Source of the DNA: Meandrina meandrites
Taxonomy: Eukaryota > Cnidaria > Anthozoa > Scleractinia > Meandrinidae
DNA: 64,000 nt
NCBI GenBank assembly: GCA_963693305.1
Contig: OY855903.1
Coordinates: forward strand, 34,870,751-34,934,750
Direction: 5' to 3'
The position numbers and the translations under genes were made by a program. This document shows, one piece after another, positions 21,101 through 31,848 of this stretch. Under the pieces are notes generated by a model, which had not been told where the DNA came from, made no database searches, and was given only the letters and a program-made list of their open reading frames with translations. Every line of letters begins with the position of its first letter. The first letter of the stretch is position 1.

Positions 21101-24100
21101 TGTTCCGGGGTGTTCTGGGTTTTACAGATACCCCAATAGACATACTGCAAGAAATGCAGTGGCCTAATGGATTGTGCGTTGGAATATTTACAAAAGGCAA
21201 ATCGATAAATTTGGTGTAAATTTACACTGTGGTCAGGACATTAATGCCGAAAAACCTACCCAGGGCGTTTACAAAATACAAGCTGTTCTAAGGTCCACCG
21301 AATCAGCTTCAGAAATGGATACGGGAACAAGACAGTTTGGTTAATGTAATTACCGCCCTGGTACCCAGATACAGTGTTCTTTGGTTAAAAGCTGTCTAAT
21401 TTAGTGCCGGAGTAGAAATCACGGTGAAAATTATTTCAATTATTACAATGTCTGTACAGCGGCATCTACCAATACCTAATGTATACAACTACAAGTGTAG
21501 GGTCTCACTGGAAAAGCCAGTTTTTAGAACTAAGGGGATATTGAAGAAAAAATAAACTTCTTAATCATTTTGTGTTGAGTTGCATTCATCATGTTAACTG
21601 TATTCTCCATCTAACTTTTTCTTGTTGTTTCACTTGTCGTGTCCTTTCTGATGATTAGTGGGTTGGGTTATTACATGATGGCTGGTGTTAATTTGTGGTT
21701 AAATCATATTAATACACAAACTGTTTTCTGGTTGTGAATTAAATTGGAGTGCAAATGCATTGTTTAAGTTGGGCACCCACGCTCCTGGTGCAATATTATT
21801 ACATTTTAAAAAATGGGTACCGTTTGTAAAATAAACCTTTTTACTAATATGGCAGCCATTGTTAATGCAATTGTTTCAAATGCTTATGATGGGATGCCTA
21901 GGGGACAAGTACATATAAATTTGTCCCCTAAGCATCCCATAATGTCTCTCAAAAAAAAAATAGAAATGGCTGCCAAAGCGGTAAAAAGGTCTATTGATGG
22001 GATACGTCAGATTTCCTAACCCCAAATTTTGATACTTCTCAGTATAGTTGGTAACATGTCGTACAATTCAGGGAGTAATTATTCGCCAGATTACGACTCC
22101 ACTCAGTGCAATTACTACCAATACATTGAAGGTATATATGAAATATGAGCAAGGTTTAAATTTAAGTTTCCTATCACCACGTCATTTTTTTCTAAAGCAA
22201 AAAAAAAAATTAAACACCAAACCTGGGACAACTAATAACAAAATTATAAGCTTTAAATGCACTGAAACAAACCTTTTTCCATTTTCAAATCATCCAGTTT
22301 CTTGTTGACCTCTTCTAGTTTCTCTTAAAAGAACAATAACATACTGTCAGTGGGGAATGAAGAAGGGCTATCACATAAACACTCTGAAAGCACATAACTT
22401 TAATAACTTTATTTATTTGTCAATTATGTTAACATTGAACCAAGGTTGCATCAAAGGTAACTTCTTTTGTCAAATAAAATAGATACAACTAGAAAGGATA
22501 GCATGGGATGGAATGGAGTGGATGCAGAATAAAACGCCTGCAGGCACATTTAATGCTATTTAGTATTGGCAAGTCTAGTCCAGCAAGGACTGACACATTA
22601 TGTGGCAAAATACAAATTTAATTATCTTCAAAACACAACTGATTGTTGAATGGCGCTGATGTTGCAACCAGCCTGATTGCAGCGTAAAGCCCCAGCCATT
22701 TTAAATAAACACCTATGGTATGGAATAAATGTCTTTCACAATTAGCCTTCAGATGAGCCTTGTTCTGCAGATAACCACTCAGACCAGTCAAGGCACCAAC
22801 ATACATTGATTCCTGTGGAGCTCTGATTGGAATGTGAGAGCCATCGATAGCACCTCTCACACCTGGCAGCCCTCTGTGATTCTGAAAACCCTCCATAATC
22901 ACCTGAGCTCATTCTTGGGTCGGCCAAACATTAAACCTGGCTCCTGAGATTATTTTTTAGGGTTCTGCAAACTCGATTAACGCATGTTAACACGGAGCTC
23001 TTTGTTACATTGAATCTGTCAGACACTGATCTTATCGATTCCTGATTTCCAAGCAGCCACAGTGTTATTAACAAGTGCTTCTCTACCGAGATTGGCTCTC
23101 TACCTCCATATTGTGACCAGTTGGGAGCTCTGGGCAGATTCCTGGTTCTACAACAAGTTGTTCAAATGTCTCCAACGAAAGATGAAAATGACTCTGAAAC
23201 TCCGACAAATTATAGCAAGGAACGACTGTCTCTACATAGCCCTCTATACGGATTGTCGTCTTCTTTTACAGGCTCTTCTTCAAGAAATTCTACCACAGCT
23301 GCCAAAATACAGCAAACAACAACATCCAATGTTTCGGCCATGTTTGTTGCAAATTCTGCAACAATTTGTATTTTCCTACGGATAGCCGCTGTTTCATCTT
23401 TATATCGCGGGCCATTATTCCAGAAACGGAATAATCGTTTTATTGACGTGCAGACAGAATGGCTATTCTGGAATAATCCGGAATGAATTCTTATTCCGGA
23501 ATAGGGTCAATCAAACGCAACCCAAGATTGTATCTACATTTCACCCACTGGATGAAATTTTTTCATGATGTGGAAAATGAAAACTCTACTCAAGCCATAC
23601 TCCAGGATGCTCTTTAAAAATGTCCTTATTTTCATTATTTTGTTAAAATCATATCACACAGTACTTCTTAGTGATGTGGCACAATGGATAGCGTGCAGAA
23701 CTCCGGATTGAATGGACCAGGTTTGAGCCCTGGCCGCGGTCACTGTGTTGTGTTCTTAAGCAAGACACTTTACTCTCATAGTGCTTCCCTCCACCCAGAT
23801 GTGAATGGGTACCAGTGAAATAATGCTGGGGGGTAACCCTGTGATGGACTAGCATCCCATCCAGGGGGGAGTAGAATACTCCTAGTCACTTAATACTATG
23901 GAAACAGGGATAAGGTTTGGTGGTGTGGGGGACTTAGCATGAAGCCGACTTTACCTACCTTTTTACCTTGTTAGCTAGACAGAATTTGATTGTTCCTAAA
24001 CAATATTACTCTTCATATTTTGAAATCCCAGTTCTTAAGTCATATTGAGGTCATTCAAAACAAATTTTTGTGTATGAACAATGGTAAGCAAAGAACCACA

Positions 24101-24760
24101 TAATATTCATGATTGAAAATTAAACAAACTACGTAGGAAGAGCTCACCTGTTACCTTGTGCCCCATGTTCTTCTCATCATCCTCCCACTGCTCAAGGAGC
24201 CCTTTATAATTGTCTTCAACCTCAGGGTCCAAACACTCAGTCTTCAGGTTGTCAATGACGGCTTCATAACTGGTTCCTCCAAGCCTCACAAGAGTGTCAC
24301 GGATATCTTGCCAATGAATATTGTATTCTGCATCATTGACAGATGCTTTCTTGGCATGAGCAAATATGGTATTTCTAAAATACTTCACGCGAGCAATGTC
24401 CGCCTGGACACTCTTATCCGTTGAAGCAGGAAGTTTGTCCCAACCTGTTGCAGGAGAAGTCAGCCCACAGATATTCCTTAGGAGGACCATCAACAGAGTG
24501 ATGTCAAAGTCTTCAGATGATACAGAAGATGGTGCAGTGGGAAACAATGTCTTCCACTGTGTTGAATTAATAATTTTCTTTCTCCTAAGTGACAGCAGTG
24601 TAGCATGGTGATGCAATGTTAAAGCTGAATGGAGTGATCCTGGAGGATGGATTTTATTGAAGTTATCTCTGAGAGCTTGAGTTCCAACATCAACCAGAAG
24701 ACAACATAATCGCGCATAATTAGATTTCTCTTTGGCAGATGTCACTGTTGTGGCAGCCAT
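15963..24760 (-). CDS. HEPN - coiled coil - NB-ARC - TPR receptor, three exons
   Basis: Exons 24148-24760, 22273-22323 and 15963-18136 join through phase-1 GT-AG junctions into 945 codons plus stop. Residues 1-204 are a DZIP3-type HEPN domain with the R-N-x4-H motif RNTIFAH at 129-135, the catalytic signature of HEPN RNases. Residues 205-221 are a short coiled coil (EKLEEVNKKLDDLKMEK). From about 240 follows an NB-ARC-like STAND NTPase: P-loop GIPGIGKTT (276-284), Walker B ILVLDNAED (361-369), FLITSRR (396-402) and the GLPL-like ERIPLALKLAG (455-465). A helical region and TPR-like repeats occupy roughly 760-930. STAND receptors of this kind bind ATP, oligomerise on ligand sensing and activate an N-terminal effector; here the effector would be HEPN. 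Cytosolic location is inferred from absence of signal or membrane segments. Joining the exons into one transcript is inference, though strand, order and phase all agree. Confidence 0.8.
19507..19865. repeat. Internal direct repeat, unit 1
   Basis: This matches 20370-20712, for example GATTTCAAAATAAATTTTAT and CTCATGGCACTATCAAAACA. Both units lie inside the 2.9 kb element, so similar short frames in the two copies are repeat artefacts. Confidence 0.8.
20370..20712. repeat. Internal direct repeat, unit 2
   Basis: Partner of 19507-19865, in the same orientation, with a few small deletions relative to it. Confidence 0.8.
21835..21990. mobile_element. Foldback MITE
   Basis: Inverted arms begin ACCTTTTTAC with ATGGCAGCCATT and meet around GGGGACAAGTACATATAAAT and its complement. 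It is intronic and non-coding. Confidence 0.75.
22273..22323 (-). CDS. Exon 2: coiled-coil mini-exon of the HEPN/NB-ARC gene
   Basis: The 51-bp symmetric exon has acceptor TTCTTTTAAG and donor GTTTGT. With one base carried over on each side it encodes 17 residues, EKLEEVNKKLDDLKMEK, with a heptad-like hydrophobic pattern. It is too short for automatic detection; support comes from phase agreement with both neighbouring exons and from similar linkers known after DZIP3-type HEPN domains. Confidence 0.75.
22618..23341 (-). pseudogene. Harbinger (HARBI1-like) transposase remnant
   Basis: The catalytic-region hallmark GAIDGSHIPIRAP is present (about 22818-22856). Upstream, in shifted frames, are TLWLLGNQESIRSVSDRFNV and HLSLETFEQLV, which follow the order of a Harbinger DDE transposase. 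At least one stop and several frameshifts break it, so it is dead. It lies in the first intron of the HEPN/NB-ARC gene, on the same strand. Confidence 0.8.
23671..23971 (+). mobile_element. tRNA-headed SINE, copy 2
   Basis: The head has the degenerate boxes GTGGCACAATGGATAGCG and GGTTTGAGCCC. The core TTGTGTTCTTAAGCAAGACA and CCTCCACCCAG matches the SINE at 7243, and the tail ends in TTTACCTACC. It is somewhat longer than copy 1, with an extra segment around 23850. Confidence 0.8.
24148..24760 (-). CDS. Exon 1: HEPN_DZIP3-type domain
   Basis: The ATG at 24760 is followed by G at +4 and preceded by an AG at a plausible acceptor (TTACCAG, about 24786), suggesting a 5' non-coding exon. The 204 codons end at a strong donor GTGAGC; the frame stays open another 13 codons into the intron, which is not coding. 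Features include LCCLLVDVGTQALRDNF, the TQWKTLFP motif, CGLTSPATGWD and the RNTIFAH HEPN motif, all typical of the HEPN domain of DZIP3-like proteins. In cnidarians this domain is commonly combined with other immune-type modules. Confidence 0.9.
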
Positions 24761-27700
24761 GAATGAGTTGTCTTCAAAACTTCTGGTAAGTTACTGAATG
24801 ACACCATTGCAGAAGTCTGAAATTGATAGAAATCTCACTGCCACCCGTAACTGATCTGAAATAACAGAAAAGTATGTTTCAACAGGTGATCAAATGTAGG
24901 TTTTAAGAATAACATTATTTTTATTACCAGATTAAAAACTTAAATATGACAGCTACTTTATCTGTAAATATAAAACTTTTCCAATAAATCTATCTGTGGT
25001 TGGCTGATTTTTGGGCATATTTTATATACCTACATTAATGCCCCAATTAGTACCTAAACAAGGTTGCACCACCAGTCAGTGTAAAATGAAGACTGTGGAC
25101 CCAGGAGGGTAAAACAGAGAACAAGGGTAAAGTAATTGCATCTAAGCATCAACACGTGATGAAAAAACATGTTCTATTTTGGTATCAAATGTTGTGTGTG
25201 GTTGTGTTGTGCATTCATGAATGATCATAAAGTTGAACTGGTGATAATAAATTTAATTCTGCTACCACTACTCGCTGTTGTGAAAAAAGCACAGATTAAA
25301 CTCTTTCATATGAAATTAATTTCCCCCCAAAAGTCTATGAACCATTGAAATTACTCTAATTTACAAATGCAACTTTGACTGAAGTTTGAGTATCATTTGA
25401 CCAAATTTGTATAGTCAAAGTTTTTATCACCGGCTGATTATTGTGATCGCTTATGTGAAACATTGTCTGAAATTCATTCCATCAAATTTTTGATAGCCAG
25501 TCATACAATGCTTGATATTTTTCATAACATGTTCATGCTTAGTTGCATCAATGAGGTAAAAGTGCTTTTGAATGACTTGTATATTGTTAATTTACCCTCA
25601 GTTTGCATTTGACCCCTGGTCTGCAGTCTGCAGTCCAGTACAGTCTTCACTTTACACCACACATGTATAGACGAGTTTATTTCAGTCAGTATAAAACACA
25701 TACTGTGGACTATGTACTTGGTAAAAAATACAGACTGAGGTATAAAACACAGGCAACGGACTGCAGGATTGGTATTAATAATATGCGTACCACACATATA
25801 AACTGCGTACAAACATGTAGACTCGCTGCAAGTCGACCTCACGATAAGCGAGTGAAGCAAGCCTTTGGCCACAAAGCGGCCTAGGGAGCAACGAAGTCGA
25901 GAGAGGTCAACTTGTCTCCCTTGCAGGGTTTTCATTTTTGTTTCGCCCCAAACATGAGAAGTATCAGTTTTCAAGGGGCGGAATTTGCCTCCAGCCTGAC
26001 TTTCATCTGGTGTCTCAGATTTCATTTTGACTTGAATGGCGGAATGTATCGATTATACTCCAACCAAAACAATCCAATGTGTTTGCGTTTCGCCTTCATC
26101 TAAAAAATGGGAAAAAGATATCATGAACAAAGATTTTAAGCGAAAATTAACGGCATCGGGTGGTGGAAAAAAGACCAAAGCTTGTTTAAATCTTGAGTTA
26201 ATGGTGTCAATAGTTGGTAAAGAGTTTCCCAGTGATGGGGCCCAGTGACGAAGGTTATTTGACAAGCATATTGCAGATCTTGTGCCGAAACTGTGCAGAC
26301 AGAAATGAAACAATAGTTCAGAAGCTCCATGAAGTGAGGCTAAGTTTCGAGTTGACAACTGAGTAAAGCGATCACAGCAGAGAAAGGAGGTATTACATCT
26401 GTGAAAAGGCTAGCACGCACTGATCGTGACTTGGGCGAAGACATTCGCAGCAACAAGAGAGCATTGTTTGTAGTGAGCGTATCTAAAATTTCATCTCCAA
26501 GAAGTGAGTTAAATTCGTAGCTCAAAGGTCAAGCTTTTCCCAGCTCTGGTTGGTCCGGTTGGAGCAGACACAACAGACGCAAAAACATCTCTCCTGAAAA
26601 AGATAAGCTTCCATTGTCTTCTTCTGATACTAGTAATGCAAGAACGAATAACCCTTCGAAGCATCTTTTATCACTTTCGCAATCAATGACATGTTTGAAT
26701 GTGAAATGTCAGATTTCAACTGCAAGTTACGTTTCATTGCGCTTAATTCCTAGTGATTGACAGTTCTGTTCTGAGGAGCTGCTCTGATTGGTCTAAGCTC
26801 AGCGACCTGTTTTTGGGTCGCTAAAAGTGGTACGAATCAAGTATGAAAAGTCCTTCGTCCCAGCGCGCCATAATAAAGACGAAGGACTTTATCGAAAGTC
26901 TAACAAACATGGAGTGAGTGTAAAAGTAATGAGCCGACACATTTTTTTAGCGCTTGGGGTCTGGAAACCAAAGAACAAATCAAATTAGCAAAATACTAAA
27001 TTTGCTTTGACTTGTAGCCTTTAAAAGGCGACTCAGGTGCTTGCACTTCGAGGTTCCTAAAAGATTGAAAATTCATTCTACTACAAAATGGTTTTTATAG
27101 ATTGAAAGCCAGCTCAATAAGCTTTAATTGGATATAGGGTTTTAGCTATCTATAATTTATTCAGACTGCACTATATCGTTTGGACGTGAGACCCCCCAAA
27201 GGTATAGGGTAACCTTAATAGAATAAACAGCATGTTATGTGGCTAAATGTAATTTAGGCAAAGTTAACCTTGAAGCAATGCTCTCCAGCAACCTTTGGAT
27301 GCAGGAAGCTCGCTTGCAACCTTGGCGGTTCACCGGGGCACTTTGTGACGCCTATACGCAGTAGGCCACTACCGCTGGCCGCATAAAGCTCGGGGTGGCC
27401 CCAGGACCCTCGCAGGGGCTCCTCGTGACCTTTATACACAGTGTGCTGCTCACTATCATTCGCAAGCTCATTTCGCTAGCACATTTGCTCGTAAGCTTCG
27501 CAATTGTCGCCTGGCCCACCCTCCCTTGGGTAAGTCAAAGAGCCTTGTGGTAGGTTGGTAAGTATTCCACTGAGTCCTTCAATGTGATGGTGCCCAGGTG
27601 GGTGGTGGCCGCTTCAGGGTTACCATGGATACCTCCTTCCCTGCTGTGCATTGCCTGGCTCCACCAACCTTGAGGCACCAGCGTCCAAGCTCATCTACTG

Positions 27701-28136
27701 TTGACAAGTTTTTCTGGTATTTGTTGACAGATATTTCTTCATTCAACACAGTTTTTACATAGAATTTTGCGTTACAACAATATTAAACTTGTTCGCTGTT
27801 GCATTCATGAAATGTTGTAGCTTAGAAACCAGGCATTAGGAAAACAACATGGTGGCTACACAATATTTGACTCGTGTTGATCGCAACTGTTTGGGAGGTA
27901 CACCAAGGGGAAATTTACTTTAGTTTTATTTCACAGGGACAGAAAATGAGTCAATTGTTGGAGAACGGCTCTGAATTTTAATCCCAATCGATGTCTCGCA
28001 TAATACATTTAACAAAGCAAATACCAGTGCATTAACAAGTCGTCTGCTGGCGACCAGTTGTAAAATTCTGGTTGCCAGCTCTCAAATATTTATTCGCACT
28101 GGCGACCAGGAAGGCTCAATTTCAGGCCCTGCAGAG
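24761..28136. other. Upstream of the HEPN/NB-ARC gene; no intact gene
   Basis: Apart from the decayed reading frame at 26036-26395, nothing coding is supported. A stretch at 25800-25920 (GAAGCAAGCCTTTGGCCAC region) and the GC-richer 27250-27700 look repeat-derived, but I could not define their ends or family. Confidence 0.4.
26036..26395 (+). pseudogene. Decayed reading frame with Cys-motif
   Basis: An ATG at 26036 opens a 70-codon frame containing CVCVSP and later SIVGKEFPSDG, which stops at 26246. In a neighbouring frame the text continues with EGYLTSILQILCRNCADRN and IVQKLHEVR, ending at a stop near 26365. The continuity across a frameshift suggests one broken gene or repeat-encoded protein. 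The LCRNCADRN pattern looks like a widespread cnidarian unnamed module, from memory only. I cannot name a function. Confidence 0.3.
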
Positions 28137-28672
28137 TATATAATAGTAATTTTGAGAATAGACTCCAACATAACTTTAAAAAGAATATAATAATACTGTT
28201 AATTGACATTTGTCTATTCTTTATATTCTGCAATACCATGGCTTAGAGAAAAAATGCTTGCTTATGAATTAATAATTATATCAATCCAAAAAATAAGGAA
28301 CAACACAGAGATTCCACTTCAAATTCATTTGTTATTCTATGAAATAAGTGCATGCCTCCCTGCTGCCGTAAAAAGAACTGAGATTGTATATCACTCTTGT
28401 AGAGCAAAATAAATAACAAAGTAAATCTAAAATAGACTTGCTGGTTGTCAAATCTGTGTAATTGTTGTTAATTCACTCCAAGTCCCACTGCCTTCCTTGC
28501 TTCTAAAACAACTTATCTTTTGCCTGTCACTTTGTCTTAGTCATGTAGTGATCGCCAGCAAATTAGGAGTTTCTTGCTGTGTGAAGCAGTTCTCATAGCA
28601 GATTATAACTGGGTCACATTCTGCATGCTTGAGTGTAGATATACATTGTTCTGTGGTACAAACTTCTCAATC
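28137..28672. repeat. Segmental duplication, copy B, left part
   Basis: Collinear with 11787-12650 of copy A but without the TTAA MITE. It is cut at about 28672 by a 2.2 kb inverted-repeat element and resumes at 30889. Confidence 0.8.
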
Positions 28673-28943
28673 GGTAATTGTGAAGATCAGCTCCCCAATC
28701 CGACTGTTGGCCATTTGTCAGCCATCCGTTGGCCAACAAACAGCCGACAAATGGCTAACAGTTGGCCAACAGGTTTTGGCCAACGTGCAGGCCATCTGTC
28801 GGCCGTTTGTCAGCCAACAGTTGGCTGACAGTTCGTGATGTGTCGTTAACATGTCGGTAATGTGTCGGTAAGTTGTCAGTGGCTTACCTTTATGTTTTTT
28901 CTAAATTTTCTTCCAATACCACCCCCGAGATGTATAATAAATT

Positions 28944-29092
28944 CAGGGCTGCAAATAACAGTCAGACATCGGACAATGACTGGCCAAAATTTGCAAATGT
29001 CCAATTAAATCCCAACTGTGGTCGGACAAAATGTCGCATATCAAGCAGTACTTTAGTATGACATCAAGTGAAAAGAATTATTTGCAGCCTTG
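28944..29092. mobile_element. hAT-like MITE
   Basis: Ends CAGGGCTGCAAATAA and TTATTTGCAGCCTTG form a 15-bp inverted pair with one mismatch; the CAGGGCTGCAAATAA terminus is typical of hAT elements. It is nested in the 2.2 kb element. Confidence 0.7.
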
Positions 29093-29580
29093 AAATTGAA
29101 ATGAAAGTTATATCCTCTTCAGTTAAGGTAGTCACTGCTTAAAGCTGGTGTCAATGTTGCCAAAAGTGACCAGAGTATTTACACCAGTACAGCATTTCAT
29201 TTTTGGCCACCATATTGGAAAACATTATTTATACTTACATGACATACCATAAGGGTTCGCATTGCATTGTAGGGTAATTTTAGCGAGTTTGTGTCATGAG
29301 AAGTTTATGCCTACGTTTTGGATCAAATCATCTTCAAAAATGATTTCAGCGCTTGCCCAGTGGACTGAAAATTACACAGGTGATATATTTATAACAAATT
29401 AAACTTCATATAAAAGAAAATCTCGGTGAGCAGTCAATTTTTAAGCGATGACGTCATGCCATCGCTTAATGTCGTTGTGCGAATGGACGGGATCTGTTGT
29501 CTGTTGCGATCAACCGATGTTTCTAGAACGAATAGCACTGGGAAAAGAAATCAAGTCACCTCAACAAGAAATTGTCACAT

Positions 29581-30310
29581 CCCGGGGTATCCAATCGATG
29601 AAAATCGATGATCGGAAAACCAATCGATCAATCGATGTCAATCGATAAAATTGGTTAATTGATTGGTATCGGTCAATCGACGATCAATCGATAACCACAC
29701 AAAAACCGTTCATCGATTGGTATCGATTGGCAAGTTAAACTAGAACAGACATCACGCACGCTACCTGTCCAATCATCCGCCATTTTTAGGAAGCCCTGGT
29801 GATGAAATTGGTAAAAAATTCCGACCCAGTCTTACCGACACAAAGAACAAACACCGCTGCATGTGCACTCGAATTACTCACTTGCCCGTCATTGCCTTTC
29901 TGTTTCATTATGTCTACATAAGAAGTCCAGAGGAAGAGGGGAGAACGCGGAAATGCGTTTAAAGTAGTTAACCATCGTGGTAGTATTGACCCATGTCCGC
30001 ACGTATTATGAACGTATTAAATAGTTTACCACTTTGGATAACGTTTTTAAACTTCAAACGTTTCTGTTCGTTGAAAGCATTAAAATGAAATGTGTTTGCA
30101 ATTACCGTGTGCAAAGATGTCAGCTTTCAGAATTTGAAATGTGACGAAATCTGCAACCAATCGATACCAATCGATATCAATTAATCTATCGATTGTTATT
30201 GAAAATCGATACCAATCGATAACCACAAGAATCTTCGCCATCGATTGGTCATCGATTATCAATATCGATCGATTAATTGATATCGATTGTCATCGATTGG
30301 ATACCCCGGG
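29581..30310. mobile_element. Foldback element built from ATCGATTGG repeats
   Basis: Both termini read CCCGGGGTATCCAATCGATG inwards, followed by arrays of ATCGAT and CCAATCGAT units (29590-29730 and 30155-30300) in inverted orientation. The flanks GTCACAT and TCACGTAG may be an imperfect target duplication. The middle is non-coding. It is the innermost layer of a three-deep nest (duplication, 2.2 kb element, this element). Confidence 0.8.
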
Positions 30311-30888
30311 TCACGTAGAAATCAAAGCAAAATTGGGCAGTTAGAAAAGACTAATGTAAAGTATAAACGAAAGAGACAAATTCTATTTGATGCGTTCTAT
30401 AAGATTAAGTAAACAGAAATCTTTCCATTCTTTTAAAACAAAAGATGTAAGCAATTTCAAGACAGCTTTTGACCTTGCATCGGATTTCATATATCGGATG
30501 TCATGCCAAGATAATGCAACTTTTGTTGAACAGTCACTCAGCACAGAAGTTGTCAGCTACTCTTAATTACCTTAATTTTTTGACAAATGTCCTGAAAATT
30601 ATTGAAGACCCCTTGTGAAACATCATCGCTTCTGCATGCATTGCGTGCTGTTTATTTTTGTATCAGTAAGCAGATGATGTATTATGATGAAATACAATGT
30701 TTATCTGGTCTTTAATATTGCTTTCTATGTCAGAAAATTCCGGCTTTTTCTGCTCTATTTTACAGTAAAATGTCTGTTTTGTGAAACTGTTGGTCGTCTG
30801 TCGGTAACCTGTCAGTCATCTGTTGGTGGCTTGTCGGCCGACAGACAGCCAACAGTCAGTTGAGGGGAGCTCTTCTTCACAGTTACAC

Positions 30889-31848
30889 TCACACCCACTC
30901 CAGGGTCGCACTGTAAATCACTTTGATGCTAAGACGAAAGTAAAACCGGAAGTATGAACTTCGGGGAGTAGTTGATTCAAAAATAGCAGATCATACGTAA
31001 TTCACTTCCGCGACGAGAAGGTACGGATCAATTTTTCATTGAATTAAACAAACTAAAAACTAAACACGGACAAAGGTAAACTGCACAAAGGCTAAACTTT
31101 GCACGTAAAATTTAGTCAACTAACTTATTACGCTTGTTACTTGTTTGTATACTTGATACAAATCATACAATTCAAAGATTATCAAACCCTATCAAGCAAG
31201 TGAATTTTCGCATACCTTCGTAAAAACAGTCACCTTGAAATTGCTTCAACAGTCTTGAGCGTGATGAAAACTTTATACCCGCTGGAGTGTCATTTCGCAG
31301 AGATTTTAACGCTCACAGATACTGCTATGACTCGCTTCCTTCCATGTTTACAACATACAACGACTGCGACTCGAAAGACCGACCCTCAAGGCTGGAACAG
31401 AGGCCGCGATCCTTTTGTTCAGCAAAATAAACGGCACGCAATACATGCGCAAGGATGCCCGCAAGGATGCAGAAGTCAGAGAAGTGTCTGCAGAAGTGAT
31501 GACGTTTACGTTTGAAGTAATATTTGCCAAAAAAAATAGTGTAAATAAAATTAGCTGACAACTTATGTGCTAAATGATTGTTCTCCAGCTGAGGAGCGAG
31601 GAGAATTGGCACAAGTAACAATGTTCGGTAGAATAGAAAAGAGGAGTTTGGTAAAAGAATGGGAGACAGTAGAGAACAGGCCCGAGGGAACAGCGAAGTA
31701 TAGTTGGAATGAGCGGAACACTAACAGATTACATTTTTTAGAAGAAAAAAATTATAACTATTACGGCCATACGAGAAATAAGCTCTTGAGGAAAACAAAT
31801 GTAGCACCATGTTATTGCGGAACCAATGATTCCAAAATATTACCATGC
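30889..31848. repeat. Segmental duplication, copy B, right part
   Basis: Collinear with about 12660-13728 of copy A, including the shared CTGGAGTGTCATTTCGCAGA stretch. It carries small private insertions and deletions. Confidence 0.8.

Larger units (their letters stand above)
18211..21132. mobile_element. 2.9 kb TIR element in the NB-ARC gene intron
   Basis: Inverted ends share GGTRTCTGTAAAACC and the GGAACA/CCGGAACAC words, and the direct repeat CCAATAGA lies at 18203-18210 and 21133-21140. A/T-rich subterminal tracts (about 18280-18350 and 21000-21070) are also inverted relative to each other. The interior holds a direct duplication, 19507-19865 and 20370-20712, and no transposase. The left end carries three extra bases, so the exact boundary is uncertain. 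Confidence 0.7.
28672..30888. mobile_element. 2.2 kb foldback-like element in copy B
   Basis: Inverted ends share GTAA(T/C)TGTGAAGA, AGCTCCCC and ACTGTTGGC. The subterminal zones (28700-28870 and 30785-30860) are arrays of TGTCGGC/GTTGGCC/CTGTCAG-type words, again a foldback style. Copy A lacks it. The interior contains a hAT-like MITE (28944-29092) and another foldback element (29581-30310), and no transposase. Confidence 0.75.

Noticed and set aside
22618..22902. Working HARBI1 gene
   Set aside because: Stops and frameshifts interrupt the upstream part, and only one catalytic block is intact.
24107..24147. Thirteen extra codons after the HEPN domain
   Set aside because: They follow a strong GTGAGC donor that keeps phase with the next exons, so they are read-through into the intron.
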